Shown in pieces: positions 38,679 through 49,939 of a stretch of 64,000 nucleotides of DNA. The first letter of the stretch is position 1. Each line of letters begins with the position of its first letter. The stretch spans positions 1,178,001 to 1,242,000 of the forward strand of contig JAUPFL010000002.1 in NCBI GenBank assembly GCA_030562215.1, given 5' to 3'. This stretch comes from Peribacillus frigoritolerans (GTDB lineage Bacteria > Bacillota > Bacilli > Bacillales > DSM-1321). The position numbers and the translations under genes were made by a program. The notes under the pieces were generated by a model that saw nothing but the letters and a program-made list of their open reading frames with translations, did not search any database and had not been told where the DNA came from.

Positions 38679-40291
38679 GTCAATTACTATGGGGTACTCC
38701 AGAAACGCTCCGTGCTTTGTTGTGTGAACTTGTTAGCTGGGAAAGCCGTTCTCTTACAACAGGGGAGCGGATGTTCCCTTATAAGGTACAAGAGAAATTA
38801 AGGGAGCTTGATTATTTTAAAAGGAATCCGGCATACTTATCGCTTCACGAGGCAGATTTAGGAAGGAATTTTGTCAATGCCTTTTATAAACATCCCGATA
38901 GCAAGGAGACTGTTGTATTAATTAGCCATTTTGATACGGTTCATACTGAAGAATACGGTGATCTTGAGTCTCTTGCATTTCAACCAGAGGAGCTCACGAA
39001 AAAACTTCATGACAGGAAAGATGAACTGCCGGATGAAGCTCGCATTGATCTGGAATCAGGAAAGTACTTGTTTGGCAGAGGAACGATGGATATGAAAATG
39101 GGGCTTGCCCTTCATATGGCTATCATCGAAAAGGCAAGCATCGAACAATGGCCGATCAATCTCCTGCTGTTAACGGTTCCAGATGAGGAAGTGAATTCTG
39201 CGGGAATGAGGGCTGCAGTTAAAGAACTTGTGACTTTACGTGATAAATATGACCTTTCCTATAAAATGTTTTTTAATAGTGAACCGTCCTTTTCACAGAA
39301 ACCGGGCGATAATAGACATTATATTTATTCCGGAACTTTGGGGAAAATCATGCCGGCTGCCCTTTTTTATGGGAAAGAAACTCATGTAGGTGAGCCATTA
39401 AAGGGCATAACGGCTAACTATATAGCCTCGTTCCTCACGCAGCTCATGGAGTGGAACACTCTTTTTCTGGAAAGTGACCTTGGCGAGGAAACACCTTTAC
39501 CAGTATCGCTTCAGCAAAAAGATCTAAAACTACAATATTCAACACAGACACCTTATCGGGCAGCAGCGCTTTATAATGTGTTCATCATGAAAAGAACAGC
39601 TGCAGAAATAATGGATCTATTCGAGCAGGTTGCAAACGAAGCAGCGATGAAATGCAATGAATCTTATAAAGAGCTTTGTCTGCGTAAACAAATTGAAGGT
39701 GTAGGCGAAGTACAAGTGTTGCGCTATGAAAAGTTACTTTCATATGCCGAGGGTAAATTTGGCGGGAGGTTTGTTGAGGAAATAAAGAGTGAAGTTAAAG
39801 GAAACACCGATTTGGATGAGCGGGAAAAATCAGTGCGGATCGCTGAAAAATTGATGATACAATGTCAGGAGCTTTCACCCGCCATTGTATTGCTGTTCGC
39901 ACCGCCATATTATCCAGCCGTCAATACGTCCGATGATCCGCTGATCATCAAATCTGTGAAATTAATGAAGGAAACTGCCAGATTGCTTGATTGTGAAGTC
40001 AGCCAAATTCATTATTTTAATGGCCTTTGCGATTTAAGCTATGTTCAATATAGTGATGAGTCCGATGGCTGGACGGCTTTTGAAAAAAATACACCAGTCT
40101 GGGGCGATACTTACAGCATTCCTTTTGCCGATATGCAAAAACTTCAGGCACCCGTACTTAATGTGGGTCCGTTCGGCAAGGATGCACACCAGCGTACTGA
40201 GCGCCTTCACATCGATAGCGCCTTCGTCCATACGCCGGTTATGCTGGAAAAGTTAATAAAGAGTATGTTTAAGTGTTTGGTAGAGAAGTGA
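38675..40291 (+). CDS. RocB-like M20 metallopeptidase-family protein
   Basis: This is an intact 538-residue protein, in the size range of B. subtilis RocB (arginine utilisation protein) and longer than standard M20 enzymes. M20 metal motifs are SHFDTVHT, GRGTMDMKMG and PDEEVNSAGMR. The C-terminal NVGPFGKDAHQRTERLHI carries a further metal-ligand His region. It overlaps the preceding hydrolase gene by four bases, so the two are translationally coupled. This suggests it acts on the hydrolase product, possibly an amide such as citrulline or a derivative; the reaction of RocB is not firmly known to me. Confidence 0.82.
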   Translation: MSQLLWGTPETLRALLCELVSWESRSLTTGERMFPYKVQEKLRELDYFKRNPAYLSLHEADLGRNFVNAFYKHPDSKETVVLISHFDTVHTEEYGDLESLAFQPEELTKKLHDRKDELPDEARIDLESGKYLFGRGTMDMKMGLALHMAIIEKASIEQWPINLLLLTVPDEEVNSAGMRAAVKELVTLRDKYDLSYKMFFNSEPSFSQKPGDNRHYIYSGTLGKIMPAALFYGKETHVGEPLKGITANYIASFLTQLMEWNTLFLESDLGEETPLPVSLQQKDLKLQYSTQTPYRAAALYNVFIMKRTAAEIMDLFEQVANEAAMKCNESYKELCLRKQIEGVGEVQVLRYEKLLSYAEGKFGGRFVEEIKSEVKGNTDLDEREKSVRIAEKLMIQCQELSPAIVLLFAPPYYPAVNTSDDPLIIKSVKLMKETARLLDCEVSQIHYFNGLCDLSYVQYSDESDGWTAFEKNTPVWGDTYSIPFADMQKLQAPVLNVGPFGKDAHQRTERLHIDSAFVHTPVMLEKLIKSMFKCLVEK

Positions 40292-40346
40292 TGGTCCGAC
40301 AGGAGAACTGGATTAAAAGTATAAAACTTTAACTGGGGGTATTTAT

Positions 40347-41800
40347 ATGAATGACCTGCCTGGTGGTCAAATCACTTCCGAGCCGCTTAATCCGAATAAT
40401 AAGCCACTTAACCAACTAACGCAGTTACCAGAAAATGGGATTAATCCTTTTGTATTAATGTTTATCGTAATTGTAATAGTGACGGTTTTAACATATATCT
40501 TACCAGCTGGCCAATATGAGAGAATTGAAAAGGATGGCCGAAGTGTAGTCGATCCTGCTTCTTTTGAATTCGTTGAATCAACACCAGTGGGATTATTGGA
40601 AATGTTCAGCAGTATTCACGCAGGGATGATTGAAGGAGCGTCAATAATCTTGTTCGTCTTTTTGTTTGGCGGAGCACTGGGAATCATGCAGGCAACAGGG
40701 GCACTGGATTCTTTCATTAAGTTTGTGGCTGTCCGATTCGGAACAAAAGAGAAATTGCTTATTCCGTTGATGGTATTAATCTTCGCATCGTTAGGGACAC
40801 TGATCGGGTCTGCTGAAGATGCATTAGTTTATATCGCAATCATTGTTCCGATGACGATTGCATTAGGCTTTGATGCACTTACTGGTTTTGCGATCGTCAT
40901 CCTTGGAACATTGGCGACTGGATTCATTTCGGGCATTACGAACCCATTTAATGTTGGAGTTGCCCAAAGCATTGCTGAATTGCCCATGTATTCGGGAATG
41001 GGATTGCGAATCGCTCTTCTTGCGGTGTTTTATGTCGTTACAGTATTGTACATCTATTTCCATGCCATGAAGGTTAAAAGAAACCCTGAACTGGGGAGTA
41101 TGGGAAATTCAGGCGTGAAGAACATGCACACCTTGATAAAAACTTTAGGATGAGCAAAAGACATTGCGCTGCTTTAATTATTTTATTGGTGAATTTCATT
41201 CTATTAGTATATGGAGTTATTAAATTAGGATGGTATATAAGTGAAATTGGCGGCTTGTTTTTATTAAGCGGGATCATAATGGGCCTAATTGGAGGCTTAA
41301 CTCCGTCCAAGATGGCTAATGGTTTTATTTCGGGAGCAGGCGATATGGTTTCAGGGGCATTGATAATAGGCGTTGCGCAGACAATCTTGGTCATCATTAC
41401 AAGTGGCGGATTGCTTGATACTATTTTATATTATGCTGCAGGATTGGTTGAGCAGCTTCCTCCCGCCATAAATGCAATCGGAATGTTCATTGTCCAATTA
41501 TTCCTTAACTTCATTGTTCCATCCGGAAGTGGACAAGCAGCATTGACGATGCCGATCATGGCTCCATTAGCGGATATAATGGGTGTGACAAGACAAACGG
41601 CAGTTTTAGCTTTCCAATTAGGGGATGGGATATCGAATATGATATTTCCGACTTCTGGAGTGCTATTGGCTGGACTGGCAGTGGCAGGCATATCATTTAC
41701 CAAATGGGTAAAATGGGTATTTCCCTATCTTTTGATTCAGGTTGCGATAGCGATTATCTTTTTGATCATTGCTCAAAGCATACAGTATGGCCCTTTTTAA
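40347..41800 (+). CDS. YfcC-family transporter (frameshifted)
   Basis: This is an inner-membrane transporter of about 484 residues with 12-13 helices, of the YfcC/C4-dicarboxylate-uptake-C-like superfamily. Seen motifs are YILPAGQYERIEKDGR, GSAEDALVYIAI and the mirrored IVPSGSGQAALTMPIMAPLADIMG. The frame breaks near 41140 in A5. ATG 40347 has GGGGG upstream. Several YfcC members are linked to arginine/ornithine or citrulline exchange, which would fit this cluster, but the substrate is inferred. Confidence 0.82.
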
Positions 41801-41846
41801 AGATTAAAAATCGGAATATTGGCACTATTGGATGGAGGAGGCATTT

Positions 41847-43036
41847 ATGTTGAAGACAATAGAGGAGACAGTTGTGGATGAAGTGATTTCATGGAGGCGT
41901 CATTTTCATGAAAATCCGGAGCTCTCGTATCAGGAGCACCAGACTTCCGAATTCATCTATAGGAAATTAAAAACCTTTACAGGATTAGAAGTGACAAGAC
42001 CTACCGAAACGAGCGTTTTAGCGGTTCTCAAAGGAGCTGAAAAATCACCCCGAAAATCGAATACCATTTCCTTTCGTGCAGATATTGATGCACTCCCGAT
42101 TGAAGAGGAAGCAGATATTGAATATAAATCAAAAAATCCTGGGGTTATGCATGCTTGCGGACATGATGCACATGCTGCGATGTTATTAGGTGCTGCTAAA
42201 GTCCTCTCTGGCAAAAAAGATGCAATTAATGGGGAAATCAGGTTTATTTTCCAACACGCCGAAGAAGTTCTGCCAGGAGGAGCTCAGGAATTGGTGAAAA
42301 AGGGGTCATGGAAGGAGTGGATTATGCATTCGCACTGCATGTTACTCCTTATGAACGAACAGGAACAATATGTTTAAGGGAAGGGGTATTTTGTGCAGCA
42401 GCCGATGATTTTGAAATTAAAATTATTGGTCAGGGCGGTCATGCGTCGACTCCGGAATTAACGGTAGATCCGCTTATCATTGGTGCAGAAATCACGACGA
42501 ATATTCAACATATCGTTTCCAGAAAAATTTCAGCTCTTAGGACACCTGTCATTTCAGTCACCCAGTTCCATTCCGGAAGTGCGCTCAATGTCATACCTGA
42601 ATATGCAGAAATCGGTGGCACCATTCGTTCCTTGTACTCTGATAGCCGAGTGAAAGCAAGGGAGTATCTAGAGCAAATCGTTAAGGGGATTTCAGAAGCG
42701 CATGGGGCAAAATGTGAAGTCACTTGGTATTTAGGGTATCCAGCAGTGGTAAATGATAAAGCTGCCGTTGATATTTCAAGAACGGTCATGGAGGGGATTT
42801 TTGAAGAAAATAATATCATCCAGGTTGATGATCCTATGTTTGGGACAGAAGATTTTTCGGCTTTTTCCGAAATCGTTCCCTCTTCCATGCAATTTCTAGG
42901 CGTCCATGATAATGAGTTTGGAAAAGCTTATCCTTTGCACCATCCTAAATTTAAAATCGATGAGAAGGCTTTAGGGTATGGAGTAAGATATTTTGTAGGA
43001 ATAGCGGATAAATTATGCGGTCATCAAAATAATTGA
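41847..43036 (+). CDS. M20D amidohydrolase (N-acyl amino acid hydrolase type, frameshifted)
   Basis: This is a cytosolic metal-dependent amidohydrolase of about 396 residues, similar to hippurate/N-acyl-L-amino-acid hydrolases. The motifs RRHFHENPELSYQE, RADIDALPI, MHACGHDAHAAMLLG and QHAEEVLPGGAQ hold the Cys/His/Glu metal ligands. The dimerisation domain GQGGHASTPE is present. The frame shifts near 42305. ATG 41847 follows GGAGGAGG; an in-frame ATG 15 bases upstream lies inside this ribosome site. It is read in the same direction after the transporter and is likely co-expressed. Confidence 0.88.
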
Positions 43037-43194
43037 GAAAGCATGGGCTCAGAAGGGACACCCATTATAGTTAAGAAAGGCTTTCGGTTGCCTCTTCTCT
43101 CGCTTTTGTCATAGTTAAGCAGCTGCTTGAACAGTAAAAAAGGTTAATTTACCGAATTTTTAAAAAATAAGCTACCTATTCAGGAGGAATATAT

Positions 43195-43956
43195 ATGTTT
43201 AATCACGCGATTGTAAGAAAGATTGGAAAAAGTTTTGTAAATGGATTAACAACATCGGATTTAGGAAACCCGGATTATGAAAAAGCGCTTGTACAACACG
43301 AGGCTTATGTAGAAGCATTAAAACGCTGCGGTGTGAAAGTGACCGTTCTCGAATCGGATGAGAGATACCCTGATTCCACGTTTGTGGAAGATACCGCAGT
43401 GTTGACGCCAAAGTGTGCCCTTGTAACCAATCCTGGTGCAGAAAGCCGGAATGGTGAGATTAATGAAATGAAAGAAGTTTTAAAGGACTTTTATGACACA
43501 ATCGAATATATTCAATCTCCAGGTATGTTAGATGGCGGAGATGTAATGCAAGTTGAAGATCACTTCTATGTTGGCCTTTCAACTAGAACAAATGAAGCTG
43601 GTGCTCTGCAGTTCAAAGATATTATGGGCAAATATGGTTATGGCACGACCATCATTCCCCTTAAGAAATTCTTTCATTTAAAAACGGGCGTCAATTACCT
43701 GGGAGACAATAATTTATTAGTGGCTGGGGAATTCATTAATCACGAGGCTTTTACTAGCTTCAATCAAATAACCGTAAAACAGGAAGAAGAATATTCCGGT
43801 AACTGCGTCAGAATGAACGATTGCGTTATTGTCCCTAAAGGATTTGAGGGTACAAAGAAAAAAATTGAAGATTTGGGATACACAGTGATTGAAGTGGAAA
43901 TGTCAGAATTTCAAAAACAAGATGGCGGCCTTAGTTGTCTTTCATTGAGGTTCTAA
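43195..43956 (+). CDS. Dimethylarginine dimethylaminohydrolase (dimethylargininase)
   Basis: This is an intact 253-residue enzyme of the DDAH family, which hydrolyses N-omega-methylated arginines to citrulline plus (di)methylamine. Conserved elements are DSTFVEDTAVL, MLDGGDVMQVE, the catalytic His in HLKTGVNYLG, and the nucleophilic Cys at the C terminus in GGLSCLSLRF. The length equals that of typical bacterial DDAHs. ATG 43195 follows CAGGAGG. The downstream neighbour is an amino-acid permease that could import the substrate. Arginine deiminase-like activity is a less likely alternative. Confidence 0.87.
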   Translation: MFNHAIVRKIGKSFVNGLTTSDLGNPDYEKALVQHEAYVEALKRCGVKVTVLESDERYPDSTFVEDTAVLTPKCALVTNPGAESRNGEINEMKEVLKDFYDTIEYIQSPGMLDGGDVMQVEDHFYVGLSTRTNEAGALQFKDIMGKYGYGTTIIPLKKFFHLKTGVNYLGDNNLLVAGEFINHEAFTSFNQITVKQEEEYSGNCVRMNDCVIVPKGFEGTKKKIEDLGYTVIEVEMSEFQKQDGGLSCLSLRF

Positions 43957-44008
43957 GTTGGTTTGGGAGAAGGCATATGCTTAATAGATAAAATAAGGAC
44001 GTGATTAT

Positions 44009-45423
44009 ATGGGGTATGGACTGGAGAATAATGATCAGCTGCAACGCTCAATGAAAAGACGCCATTTATTTATGCTTTCACTTGGCGGCGTAATTGGTAC
44101 AGGCCTTTTTTAAATGCAGGCTATACAATTAACCAAGCGGGGCCAGGAGGTGCCTTGGTCGGTTACCTAGCCGGCGGTCTTATTTTGTATATGGTCATGG
44201 TTTGCCTGGGCGAGCTAGCCGTTCATATGCCGGTTACAGGATCATTCCAAAAGTATGCTACCGAATATATTGGGCCTTCTGCCGGCTTCTCTCTAGGATG
44301 GATGTATTTCGTAGGTTCAGCCGCAACTGCAGGAGTTGAATTTACGGCAGCAGGAATATTGATGAAACAATGGTTCCCCCATAGTCCTACCTGGATTTGG
44401 TGTGCTGCATTCATAGTGCTTTTATTTACATTGAATGCATTAACGACAAGAGGTTTTGCAGAGGCGGAATATTGGTTCGCTGGAATAAAAATCGTTGCAG
44501 TGATTTTGTTTATCTTGATTGGAATCGCTGGTATCTTTGGTTTTGTCTCTTTATCTGATCGTCCGACCCCATTCTTCGAGAATTTGGCTCCTTCCGGTCT
44601 TTTTCCGGCAGGCGGCATTACAATTATCTTTGTGACAATGATGAATGTAATATTTTCTTATCAAGGCTCAGAACTAATAGGAATAGCGGCAGGTGAAAGT
44701 GAAAAACCTGAAGAAAACATCCCTAAAGCCATTCGAAACGTATTATTTAGAATCATCGTTTTTTACATTTCGTCCATTATCATCCTTTCCGCCATATTCC
44801 CTTCTTCGGAATTAGGTTTATTGGAAAGTCCTTTTGTAACTTTGATGAAGATTGCGGGGATTCCTTATGCAGCAGGTATCATGAATTTCATTATTTTGAC
44901 AGCCATTCTTTCAGTGGGGAATTCATGTCTTTATGCATCTACAAGGTTGCTTTGGTCAATGGCCCATGATGGGATGGCGCCAAAGGTGTTTGGTCTATTG
45001 TCCAAAAGGAAAGTGCCTTTGAATGCCCTTCTTTTTACGATATGCTTTTCGCTTCTCTCGTTATTGACTAGCTTCATTGCGGCGGATACTGTGTTCGTGA
45101 TACTTATGTCCATAGCCGGTATTTCCGTAACGATCTCATGGATGGGAATTGCTTTATCACAATATATGTTTAGAAAGAAATTTATTAAAGCGGGTGGTAA
45201 AACGGAAGACTTACAATACATAGTACCATTTTACCCATTTGTCCCGTTGTTTTGTTTAGGCTTTTGTTTGCTGATTTTAGTATTCCTTGCCTTTGACCCT
45301 ACTCAACGAGTTGGTCTGTTTTATGGAATAGGATTTTTGGTAGCCTGTATATTATTCTATAAATTTAAATTGGCTAAGAAAGTGGAGTCGAATACTAACT
45401 TTGAAAATGAAAAAATATTGTAA
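44009..45423 (+). CDS. Amino acid permease (AAT family, frameshifted)
   Basis: This is an APC-superfamily amino-acid permease of about 471 residues. It starts [25 protein letters not shown] at ATG 44009. A shift in a T6 run near 44110 leads to [22 protein letters not shown]. It has 12 helices and is a close paralogue of the permease at 8078-9508. It follows the dimethylargininase by about 50 bp, so it may carry methylarginine or arginine. The next downstream feature is an insertion sequence. Confidence 0.9.
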
Positions 45424-45508
45424 TAGAGTGCTATATCGATGCTCCTTCGTATTAAAAGGTTAGCCAGTCTTTAAACTGTACCCTATGTAAAGGACATTTT
45501 TAAAAAGG

Positions 45509-46422
<914 letters not shown>

Positions 46423-46440
<18 letters not shown>

Positions 46441-46841
46441 CCCCCTTTCCATCATGCCTAACTTTTTTAGTAACTCATTCTCAGCTCTCAACAATTGATT
46501 TTGTGCTTCTAATCTAGCATTCTTTTCTTCTAGAGAAAGCTCCTTCTGAGTTGGTCTCCTGAATTATCACTACGCGTATCCCTAAGTCCCAATACTCCTG
46601 ATTTTTTATAAGCAGTACGCCATCTGGAGGCTGCCCTTTGTACTCTGACAATACCTATGACTTCAATATTAAAACCATTTTCCTCGAAAATCTGCCTTGG
46701 CAACTTACCATTTTCATTTTCAGCTATAAAAATCCTCTTAAATTCGTCTGTATATGTAACACCCTTTGAACTTATAGATTTAACATATGGATTATTAGAT
46801 AGTATTTGTATTTCTTTCTCAGTAAAGAGTTTTTTTGGCAT
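46423..46841 (-). CDS. IS3 OrfA, helix-turn-helix protein (frameshifted)
   Basis: This is the DNA-binding protein of the insertion sequence. It starts MPKKLFTEKEIQILSNNPYVK and has a helix-turn-helix with DEFKRIFIAENENGKLPRQIFEENGF. A single shift near 46555 is followed by LSLEEKNARLEAQNQLLRAE, the coiled coil where IS3 OrfA and OrfB normally meet by programmed frameshifting. Whether the shift at 46555 is a sequencing error is unknown. Confidence 0.75.
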
Positions 46842-47065
46842 TTAATTGTTCTCCGATTCTCCCATTTTTTTCATTATACATAAAAGTACCCTACAGAGCA
46901 GACCTTTTTTTAGTGTCTACTCTATAGGGTACAGTTTACTTTACTGGTTGACCTTTTTCTTGTAGCTGCGGTCACTTGGATGATTATTTACTGAATCGAG
47001 AGGAAAATACTGACATTGTGACGAAGTAGAATGAATATCTTACAAAATAGGAAGGAGGAATTGAA

Positions 47066-47599
47066 ATGTCTGATAACAAAGTGACTAATAACATCACAAC
47101 GAGCGTAGAGGGGCGGGATCTTGTCATGGAGCGTATATTTGACGGGCCGCGGGAACATGTTTTTAAAGCATTTTCAAATTCTGAGCACTTGGCTGGATGG
47201 TGGGGACCGAGTGGATGGCAAACGGAAAATCGGGAGTTTAATTTTAAGCCTGACGGTGTATGGCATTATTGCATGCGGTGCACAGATGAAACCCAAGATG
47301 AATTTTATGGCCAAGAATCTTGGGGTAAAGCTGTTTATCAAGAAATAATCGTACCGGAGAAGATTGTCTTCACGGACATGTTTGCAGATGAAGAAGGCAG
47401 CGCAGCCGACGGTATGCCAGTTACACTGGTAACGTTGACGTTTGTTGAACACGAGGGTAAGACAAAACTTATCATGCGTTCTCGATTCGCTTCAGTCGAG
47501 GGACTTCAGCAAGTAATGGAAATGGGTGTAGTACAAGGATGTGCCTCACAATTTTACCGCCTCGACTACCTTCTGGAAAAGCTTCAGCAGATTGGGTGA
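47066..47599 (+). CDS. SRPBCC/AHSA1-domain protein
   Basis: This is an intact 177-residue protein of the START-like SRPBCC fold, AHSA1 (activator of Hsp90 ATPase homologue 1) type. Hallmarks are the N-terminal MERIFDGPREHVFKAFSN, then WWGPSGWQ and the C-terminal VEGLQQVMEMGVVQGCASQFYRLD helix. Such proteins bind hydrophobic ligands; many are of unknown role. ATG 47066 follows AGGAAGGAGG. It lies just beyond the right end of the IS, so its upstream region may have been altered by the insertion. Confidence 0.85.
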   Translation: MSDNKVTNNITTSVEGRDLVMERIFDGPREHVFKAFSNSEHLAGWWGPSGWQTENREFNFKPDGVWHYCMRCTDETQDEFYGQESWGKAVYQEIIVPEKIVFTDMFADEEGSAADGMPVTLVTLTFVEHEGKTKLIMRSRFASVEGLQQVMEMGVVQGCASQFYRLDYLLEKLQQIG

Positions 47600-47705
47600 T
47601 AAGAATTCTATTAAACAGGAACGCTTTTCTAATGATGCTGAGGGAAAGCATATGAAAAACTAACTACCTTACCGGATGGAGACGGAAAAAGAATAGGGGG
47701 AAGTA

Positions 47706-48044
47706 ATGAAAATCAATCACATAAATTTAACAGTTAATGATGTTACAACTTCACGTGAGTTTTTAGAAACATATTTTGGATTGACATGTGCAGGAAGTAG
47801 AGGAGATGGGTTCGCCGCAATGAAAGATGATGATGGTTCCATATTGACACTAATGAAAGGAAGCAATGTACAATACCCCAAGACTTTTCATGTAGGATTC
47901 ATACAAGAAAATGAAGAACAAGTTGATAGGATCAATCAGCGGTTGAAGGATGATGGATTCAAGGTAAAACCTCCACAACACTTACACAGATATACTTTCT
48001 ACGTAGAAGCGCCTGGAGGATTTAACGTTGAAGTATTGTGTTAA
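47706..48044 (+). CDS. VOC-family (glyoxalase/dioxygenase-fold) protein
   Basis: This is an intact 112-residue single-domain vicinal-oxygen-chelate protein. It starts INHINLTVNDVTTSREFLETYFGL and ends YFYVEAPGGFNVEVLC-like, with the first His and last Glu in positions of VOC metal ligands. ATG 47706 follows AGGGGGAAG. It may be a resistance or metabolic enzyme. No substrate clue is visible. Confidence 0.82.
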   Translation: MKINHINLTVNDVTTSREFLETYFGLTCAGSRGDGFAAMKDDDGSILTLMKGSNVQYPKTFHVGFIQENEEQVDRINQRLKDDGFKVKPPQHLHRYTFYVEAPGGFNVEVLC

Positions 48045-48231
48045 CAAGTTACTTGGAGATGAATCGTAAAACTAAAAGAAAACATACTTCAATAGTGCAG
48101 CATTCATTAGAGGATGCTGCACAGTTACAGTTGATTCGTACCTGTAAGCAGTTCCATCGATCGTTAAATCTGCTGAGTACAATTCGACCAAACTTCAGCC
48201 TACTCCACACAATAGTGTAGGAGAATTTATA

Positions 48232-48528
48232 ATGAAGTCAATTAAAACATGTCAGAATTGCGGAAAGCCGCTTTCTAAAGATGAATTAGGTGGAGGAACT
48301 CAAAAAAGACAGTAGCAAAAGTAATAAATATTGTAGTCTTTGTTATTTAAATGGTGAATTCACTCAAAATATTACTACGATAGAAATGCAAAAATTTGTT
48401 CAAAATCATTTGATGGAAAATATGAAATTGTTTTTAAATTTATTGTTAGTTTTTTACTAAGGAATTCCAAAGTTAGAGCGATGGAAGTCGTCAAACTACT
48501 AGAAATCCAACATGCATCTCCCGCCTAA
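48232..48528 (+). CDS. Putative zinc-ribbon protein (frameshifted)
   Basis: This is a small protein of about 98 residues. It has a zinc ribbon at the N terminus, CQNCGKPL, and YCSLCYLNGEF further on. This matches the small 'putative zinc ribbon domain' family often found as stand-alone genes. Shifts occur near 48305 and near 48430; the last frame ends HASPA at TAA 48528. The start ATG 48232 has a GGAGA site upstream. The function is unknown. Confidence 0.6.
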
Positions 48529-48611
48529 AAAAGGAGAGATACTAGATTTATGAGGATCTTCTTTGTATTTTGAAACATTCATTATTTTATTAAACGATAA
48601 TTATACAAATT

Positions 48612-48655
48612 TAAGGGCAATACATTATACGATTGTAGTATTGCCCTTAGTTTTT
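48612..48655 (+). terminator. Rho-independent terminator
   Basis: TAAGGGCAATAC (48612-48623) pairs with GTATTGCCCTTA (48638-48649), followed by GTTTTT. It is 84 bp after the zinc-ribbon gene. Confidence 0.85.
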
Positions 48656-49316
48656 CACATAAGATCGTCTCCAGAGGATAATCCATTCAGCCAATTCTTA
48701 ATTACGGTATGGCTGGTTGTTAACCAATTAGAGCGAAATCAGAAGAGAACAATTATTCTTCTAAATTCCATTAAAGTGCCAGAGTGTTGAGGAAGAATTG
48801 TAATTAACAATATATTAGGAGGTAAATGATTTAAGGTTAATGGTGGTGAACTGTACCATATGTAAATGAGGTTTTTGTATTGGGTACGATGTGCTCCGCC
48901 TCCACCAATAAATCTCACTACAGCTGATGTCGTAGTTTTTTTCCTTAAAAACAAGGATTGTTTAGGATGAACCATGTACGTAGACTGCCAAAAAAGAAAG
49001 AATTAAATTGTAATAAATTATGTTACCACAAACAACACATGTGGAGTGCTGTTTACTTCTAGAAAGAAAAGATAAATAAAGATGTACAGTGTGTTAGAGC
49101 CTTTCTTGAGTGGTCTTTGTAACAAGGTTTTATACAAATTTTTTATAATAAAAACGCACTCTGGTCTCCGATAGTTTTCGGAAGGGTGTGACCACGATGT
49201 AACCAGAGTGTGATCATTATTTCATTATGGATAAATGCCAAACTGAATAGAAAGTATACAAAATATGAGGTGTGACGGTATGTCCAAAAATAACTTTCGT
49301 AATGCAAGATCATTAA
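48656..49316. other. Intergenic stretch without a recognised gene
   Basis: Short frames here have no ribosome sites or family likeness. An imperfect inverted repeat, CACTCTGGT (49157) with ACCAGAGTG (49202), may be the end or trace of a mobile element, since IS fragments follow immediately. Confidence 0.45.
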
Positions 49317-49543
49317 GTGGACCAGTGCTTCCAGTACACGTCTCAACCAACGATTAGAAGAATTCAACGAGAGGCAGCCACTCTCGCAAAACAACCTGCC
49401 TGGGTAACGCATGTATCGAATCCTTCTTTTCGCATTTCAAAACAGGGAAGATGTATCTTCACCAGATTAAGTCACAATCCGAGATGCATCAAGCCATTCA
49501 AGATTACATTTACTTTTATAAGTGCCAGCGATTTTTAGGATAA
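49317..49543 (+). pseudogene. Fragment of IS3-family OrfB transposase
   Basis: The stretch begins DQCFQYTSQP, matching the second-Asp region (HSDQGxxYTS) of IS3 transposases. After a shift near 49430 it continues FSHFKTGKMYLHQIKSQ and AIQDYIYFYKCQRF, the usual C-terminal region. The N-terminal two thirds are missing. It is unlike the intact element at 45472 in detail, so it is an older relic. Confidence 0.6.
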
Positions 49544-49620
49544 ACTCAAGTAGCTTGCACCGATTGAGAATCGGCACACGCTGGCAGCATCGCTTTTTTC
49601 TAATATATACTTGACAGGGG

Positions 49621-49860
49621 ATGATCAGGTCATCTATACGAAAACTAAGCATACAACTGAAAATAGAAAGACAGACGGTTCGGAAGCTACTTGCGGATGC
49701 AGAAATCCCCAATTACACTAGGCAATAGGAACGGGCCTGCCCGGTCAAAGATCCATTTCGGGCATTTGGCATTTATCGAGAGGATCCTTGAAGAAGATAA
49801 GAGTGCGCCTGTTTAGCAGAGCCACACATCGGTTAGAATTCGTGAAAGATTGCAATATAA
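49621..49860 (+). pseudogene. Degenerate IS21-like IstA transposase fragment
   Basis: One frame gives SIRKLSIQLKIERQTVRKLL, a Hin/IstA-type helix-turn-helix. The next frame gives FIERILEEDKSAPV and then SHTSVRIRERLQYKK, which resembles the IstA segment ending in R-H-T-A-x-R-I-x-E-R-L. Stops and frame changes show it is not functional. Confidence 0.5.
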
Positions 49861-49939
49861 AAAAATGAATAATTGTACTCCTTCGTTAATATTAGCTTGA
49901 TGGGGACGATACAATGATTCCAAGTATCATACTCATTAT

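Noticed and set aside
41811..41828. TTGGCACTATTGGATGG as a sigma-54 promoter before the M20 gene
   Set aside because: A good -24 element is present but no GC lies at the required spacing.
48739..48975. Minus-strand frame with GGGG-rich stretch, considered as a spore coat-like protein
   Set aside because: No ribosome site, no family match and composition expected from chance in non-coding DNA.
49143..49412. Minus-strand 89-codon frame
   Set aside because: It overlaps the plus-strand IS3 transposase fragment, which has recognisable sequence.
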